Shown here: one piece after another, positions 61,501 to 64,000 of the stretch
Numbering within the stretch: position 1 is the stretch's first letter
How the letters are laid out: every line of letters begins with the position of its first letter
DNA from: Halichondria panicea
Taxonomy: Eukaryota; Porifera; Demospongiae; Suberitida; Halichondriidae
Reading direction: 5' to 3'
DNA: 64,000 bases
Assembly (NCBI RefSeq): GCF_963675165.1
Contig: NC_087386.1
Span: 6,454,066-6,518,065 of the forward strand
Notes under the pieces: model-generated
Seen by the model: the letters and a program-made list of their open reading frames with translations, nothing else
What the model was told of the DNA's origin: nothing
The model's database searches: none
Made by a program: the position numbers and the translations under genes

Positions 61501-62017
61501 CTTAAAAGTAATTGACTGTGTACAGAATGGAGCCACTGCATTGCACATTGCCAGTCACAACGGACAATGTGAAATTGTTAGAATGTTGTTGGAGGCCAAG
61601 GCTGACATTCACAGCAGGGATAATGTGAGTCACGCTGCATGATGGTGTTTGTGTACTCTGCTGATTCCACGGTTGAGTGTGTGTACTGTCACCTCTGTGT
61701 ATGAGTGGACTGAGTAGTGGAGAGTGTACAATTAGTTGCTGTGTGCGTGTCATAGTGAGTAATTATAATTTGGCAAAGGAGGAAATTGAACTATTATTTG
61801 CGATGTTTAATATTTATCACATGCGATATACTGCAAGTTAGCAATTAATGTTTTGGCGACCCTCACCTTGAATCGCCAATTTGTCGCCAAATTTACCCGC
61901 TTTTATGGTCTATGACAGAACAACAGGACAGCTCTGAATGCAGCCGGTAAGAATGGACATAATGAGATAGTGAGGGTCCTCTTAGCAGCCAAGGCTACAG
62001 TCAACACTCAGACCAAG
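52326..62017 (+). CDS. Ankyrin-repeat gene, array 2
   Basis: Fifteen exons of the same a/b/c/d subtypes as array 1, in order: c 52326-52424; d 52483-52584; a 56387-56485; b 56534-56632; d 57796-57894; a 58131-58229; b 58276-58374; d 60423-60523; a 60617-60712; b 60759-60857; c 61023-61121; d 61189-61287; a 61381-61479; b 61526-61624; c 61919-62017. All but two keep phase 0 at 99 bp or a multiple of three; the d at 60,423 is 101 bp. The a exons here share GHVRAVEVLIAAMAQVN, distinct from array 1, so the two arrays evolve partly separately. The last c exon (phase 0) precedes an acceptor at 62,328 leading to a proline-rich/CARD-like exon, which suggests an ankyrin-CARD protein. The 5' end was not identified. 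Confidence 0.75.
52596..53360. mobile_element. TIR element, 765 bp, with 7-bp target duplication
   Basis: Ends CATAGATTGAAAAGGAAGG and CCTTCCTTTTCAATCTATG are perfect inverted repeats continuing for over 30 bp. GTGTAAG flanks at 52,589-52,595 and 53,361-53,367; other d-exon introns read GTGAGTGTAAGTAGC uninterrupted. A 100-codon frame inside (52,972-53,274) has hydrophobic segments but no recognised domain. An inner GAAACACTCCGCGTTAT repeat is also inverted (52,650 / 53,298). Confidence 0.82.
53583..54587. mobile_element. Triple nested foldback element, about 1.0 kb
   Basis: Outer arms 53,583-53,735 and 54,403-54,587 (GGTGGCCCTGAGC ... GCTCAGGGCCACC). Between them are two separate hairpins: about 53,731-54,105 (CAGGTACTGAGGATTATCT / AGATAATCCTCAGTACCTG) and about 54,114-54,403 (TAGTCTCGAGTTCCAGC / GCTGGAATTCGAGACTA). 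No ORF. Confidence 0.8.
54880..55628 (+). mobile_element. LINE 3' fragment (reverse transcriptase C-terminus)
   Basis: Reads MKASKILNLLRRNLHHSS, GLVHPNLEYAAPVWSPH, LEKVQKRAARWI, then after a frameshift near 55,150 WLTLTKRHEFLICCQTFKI and NSYRFSFFVNSIFLWNLLP. It is inserted in a relative of the MULE-like MITE (GCTTATGCTCTCTATTGCCTT at 54,819 and inverted sequence at 55,635-55,800). Confidence 0.7.
56387..56632 (+). CDS. Array 2 exons a and b
   Basis: a 56387-56485 (DGATALYVAAQNGH, ends NIQKT) and b 56534-56632 (DGWTALHIASQEGHCEIV). The b acceptor is TATAG rather than TACAG. Confidence 0.82.
56534..57900 (+). repeat. Segmental duplication in array 2, copy 1 (ancestral form)
   Basis: b exon through d exon, 1.37 kb, homologous to 58,276-60,530. 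This copy lacks both transposon insertions found in the second. Confidence 0.85.
56640..57790. other. Long intron of array 2
   Basis: No exon between the b exon and the next d exon; the c exon expected in the a-b-c-d order is absent. The same sequence is duplicated at 58.9-60.4 kb. Confidence 0.5.
57796..58374 (+). CDS. Array 2 exons d, a, b
   Basis: d 57796-57894 (LGATPLWAASFHGQQ), a 58131-58229 (AGATALNVAAQSGH), b 58276-58374 (NGATALYMASQNGH). The d exons here have GQQK where array 1 has GHQK. Confidence 0.82.
58475..58931. mobile_element. hAT-like insertion, 457 bp, with exact empty site
   Basis: Left end CCGGGGCGTGCAGGGG, right end CTACGCCCCTG; ATGGA at 58470-58474 and 58932-58936. The paralogous segment near 56,715 reads GCATGGAAGTCAC without the insert. 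Confidence 0.75.
59877..60277. mobile_element. pogo/Tigger-like MITE, 401 bp
   Basis: Same family as 5,879-6,306, with CAGTAGACTCTCG ends and TA at 59,875-59,876 and 60,278-60,279. The duplicated segment at 57,640-57,670 lacks it and reads straight across one TA, giving an exact empty site. Confidence 0.85.
60423..60523 (+). pseudogene. Array 2 exon d with 2-base insertion
   Basis: Reads LGATPLWVASFNGQQ and LLINAGANVN, then GTATACCC where its paralog at 57,796 has GTACCC. The exon is 101 bp, so normal splicing would break frame. A new GTATAC at 60,510 could act as a donor giving an in-frame 87-bp exon. Confidence 0.7.
60617..62017 (+). CDS. Array 2 exons a, b, c, d, a, b, c
   Basis: a 60617-60712 (96 bp, lacks the first D codon), b 60759-60857, c 61023-61121 (ATVSTQEK end), d 61189-61287, a 61381-61479 (donor GTAAGA), b 61526-61624 (GQC in place of GHC), c 61919-62017 (AAGKNGHNEIV). 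This is the most regular a-b-c-d run of array 2. Confidence 0.82.
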
Positions 62018-62328
62018 GTTGGTTTTGTTGTACAAACATATTTACCACAGCATGCTGTTTACATTATTTTACTTGTGATCCGTATGCTCTCACCGAATTT
62101 CTTAAACTGCATTCATTAAGCCATCCGATATAAGTTTCTGAGCTCTTCTCTGTTTTGAGCATGCAATGTATGGAATTCGATTGCAAATGCAGCAAACAAT
62201 CTTCTATAATACAAGAAGCATGCTTAGCACAGCTCAACGTGCAACATTCATTGGTTTTAAGATATCTTGAAAACATGCTGCACAAAGTCAACATTACACA
62301 TTGCATGTAATATCCCCCCTCACTGCAG
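62018..62328. other. Intron joining array 2 to the proline-rich exon
   Basis: Begins as a normal c-d intron (ACAAACATATTTACCACAGCATGC), then changes to unrelated sequence near 62,064 where the d exon would be expected. Confidence 0.5.
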
Positions 62329-62968
62329 ATGACTACTGTTACCCCTGAATGCAAAGCCAACTCCCCCGCTACCCCTGAGAACCCCCCTGCTACCCCCTCT
62401 GCTACCCCTGAGAGCCACCCTGCTACTCCCTCTGCTACCCCCTCTGCTACCCCTGAGAGCCCCCCTGAGAGCCCCCCTGCTACCCACTCTGCTACCCCTG
62501 AGAGCCCCCCTGAGAGCCCCCTGCTACCCCCTCTGCTACCCCCTCTGCTACCCCTGAGAGCCCCCCTACTACCCCCTCTGCTACTCCTGCGAACCTCCCT
62601 GCTACCAAAGCCATCTCCTCTGCTACCCCTGAATACGAAGCCATCTGTAGCTGCAGAGTGGAGTTAACCAAGAAGCTCTCTGCGTGCTTCAAAGATGTAG
62701 CTGAATACTTACGTCAGAGTCAATCACTGACTGACGACCAATTCCAGACAATCATTGGCATCCAAAATTCTCAAGACGGTGCTGAGAAGCTTATGGATAT
62801 GATCATTGTCGACATCAAAGAGCCAACAACCACATTGGATGCTTTTGCCGACTTAGTGACAGCAATAAAAAACAGTGGTAACAAACACTTCCAAACGTTT
62901 GTCAAGGAAGTAATTGAATCGAAACGAAAAGAGTTCTATAGGGAATTGCTCACAGTTCCACCAGGTAT
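62329..62968 (+). CDS. Proline-rich leader and CARD-like domain (paralog of 44.5 kb)
   Basis: After acceptor CACTGCAG the frame (phase 0 with the last ankyrin exon) reads MTTVTPECKANSPATPEN and about 50 residues of P-A-T-P-S/E-S-P-P repeats. In a frame one base away a further proline-rich stretch ends SSATPEYEAICSCRVELTKK and continues as LSACFKDVAEYLRQS, LTDDQFQTII, KLMDMIIVDIKE, LDAFADLVTAI and FQTFVKEVIESKRK, clearly homologous to the CARD-like domain at 44,519. The shift lies near 62,521, where one C-run has five instead of six bases. The exon ends PPG at GTATGT (62,968). No TIR exon follows within the window. No ATG occurs at the position of the ATG in the paralog, so here the domain can only be reached through the leader. 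Confidence 0.65.
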
Positions 62969-63617
62969 GTGATAAGGGTAAATGGTGATAATCTATTATC
63001 ATAGTTGATGTAATTACAATGCTAGAACAAGTTCTAATTCCACTTCTGAGTGGCGCATCATCTTTTAAATTGCGTTTAGCCCAGCTGGCGTTATGTTCCA
63101 CATGCTGCTAGTATAATTATATAGACATTAGAGAACTCAGTTTCACTTGCTAGCTAGCTGACACGTGAAAACTACATTTAGGATATCCCTACCAGTGGAG
63201 TACAACAGTTGCCTAGGACACAGGTGATATACATAGGACAACCTCACATGCATATCTAGAGCTGCTCTTTGATGTGTCTGCATACACATAACAAAGCACC
63301 GTTTGACGGTGTAGCTATATATATATATAATATGGATCATGCAGACAACTGTTCAAAAGTGTGAAGGGAAGTCGACCTAGCTAGCGCTAAAAAAAACAAC
63401 GGTATATAGAGAGTCCTTCCAGATGGATATATCACCAGCTATATATATAGCTACCATGACTGTACAAGCTAGCTAGCTCATTGATAGCTAAATGTTTCAC
63501 TAAATAATAAATAACCTTCGCAAAAAGCGCTTCAATTTTGTACAAAAACCTGCAGTTGAGCATGCGCTTAAAATAAAGATACGCTTATAATCGAGTAAGC
63601 TCTCATAATCTAGTTTC
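62969..63617. other. Intron or flank after the CARD-like exon
   Basis: No TIR or death-domain exon recognised; TATA and GCTA microrepeats. Confidence 0.4.
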
Positions 63618-63830
63618 TACGGTAGCTGGTAATTTTCGTGGGATAAAAAAGACGTTATTACATTCCTAGGCAGCCACCGAAAATTTTACACATGAATAAA
63701 CGTAGCCGTGTTTTACCAGAACGCATGCAATTTTAATGCAGCACATACTGAAGTGAACAAAATTCCAAAAATTCCCGCTGATCAACTTTAACGAATTTTA
63801 CCCCACGAAAATTACCCGCTATATGATAGT
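63618..63830. mobile_element. Diverged MITE of the GGTAATTTTCGTGGG type
   Basis: Inverted ends GGTAATTTTCGTGGG (63,629 onward) and CCCCACGAAAATTACCCGC (near 63,800-63,820). Related remnants containing AAATTACCCGCT-like ends lie just upstream of c exons near 52,280 and 61,890. Confidence 0.6.
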
Positions 63831-63834
63831 CCGT

Positions 63835-63965
63835 TGGTTTGTTTGCTTGTCATGATATCTGAGTCTACTCACTAGGCTGCCATAGCGCTGTATTTATATA
63901 GCGTCCACCAACAGTTTTAATAATGGCAGATTTAGCTTCGTTGTCAAATAAAAATGACAATGGAG
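63835..63965 (+). other. Block homologous to the 3' end of the 2A/death-domain gene
   Basis: GATATCTGAGT, CCATAG(C/T)GCTGT, TTATA and GTTGTCAAATAAAA occur in the same order as at 50,955-51,048. It may be the 3' end of the CARD-like gene or of another death-domain gene. Confidence 0.55.
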
Positions 63966-64000
63966 CGGATACAACGAAGCTATGGCTGCTAGCTATGGCT

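Noticed and set aside
1-64000. tRNA and rRNA genes
   Set aside because: Nothing with tRNA arm structure or conserved rRNA sequence was noticed by eye; a covariance-model scan would be decisive.

Overview
This 64 kb window is eukaryotic, AT-rich and crowded with small DNA transposons. The genes are split into very short exons by short GT-AG introns. Ankyrin, CARD-like, TIR and death-domain modules sit next to a 2A-type recoding peptide, which points to a non-bilaterian metazoan, most likely a demosponge. That assignment is an inference from gene content; no species marker was found.

Layout. (1) 1.5-36.3 kb, + strand: one long ankyrin exon array. Almost every exon is 99 bp, phase 0 at both ends, and encodes one 33-residue ankyrin repeat. 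Four exon subtypes (called a, b, c, d here) recur in the order a-b-c-d. The array grew by tandem and segmental duplication: three units of about 1.5 kb at 1.5-5.9 kb, two of about 1.23 kb at 15.5-18.0 kb, three near-identical units of 1.39 kb at 18.0-22.2 kb, and larger mosaic copies up to 32 kb. It ends in a short final ankyrin exon with a stop at 36,267. Roughly 41 exons look intact; others are truncated, decayed or inverted. Spacer DNA holds MULE-like, hAT-like and pogo-like MITEs and a dead Tigger/pogo transposon (9.7-12.7 kb).

(2) 36.7-44.3 kb: LINE 3' ends, minus-strand remnants of an SLC27A (fatty acid transport / very-long-chain acyl-CoA synthetase) gene followed directly by ACBD6-like ankyrin exons, a HIRAN-like remnant, and repeats including a palindromic foldback nested inside another repeat.

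(3) 44.3-51.0 kb, + strand: an innate-immunity-like locus. A proline-rich leader, a CARD-like domain, a TIR domain and two death-fold exons lie at 44.3-46.5 kb, with frameshifts and a stop that suggest decay. A compact two-exon gene at 50,230-50,970 encodes a hydrophobic leader ending in a 2A motif, followed by a death domain. Between them lies a TIR transposon split by a 5'-truncated, restriction-like-endonuclease LINE.

(4) 52.3-63.0 kb, + strand: a second ankyrin array of the same a/b/c/d exons. In phase 0 it runs into a proline-rich exon and a CARD-like domain paralogous to the one at 44.5 kb. The last 150 bases resemble the 3' end of the 2A/death-domain gene.

How it fits together (inference): the arrays look like repeat-recognition modules that can gain or lose 33-residue units without breaking frame, attached in at least one case to a death-fold signalling module. 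This resembles an expandable ankyrin-CARD/TIR/death-domain receptor cluster. Transcripts are needed to confirm which exons are used.
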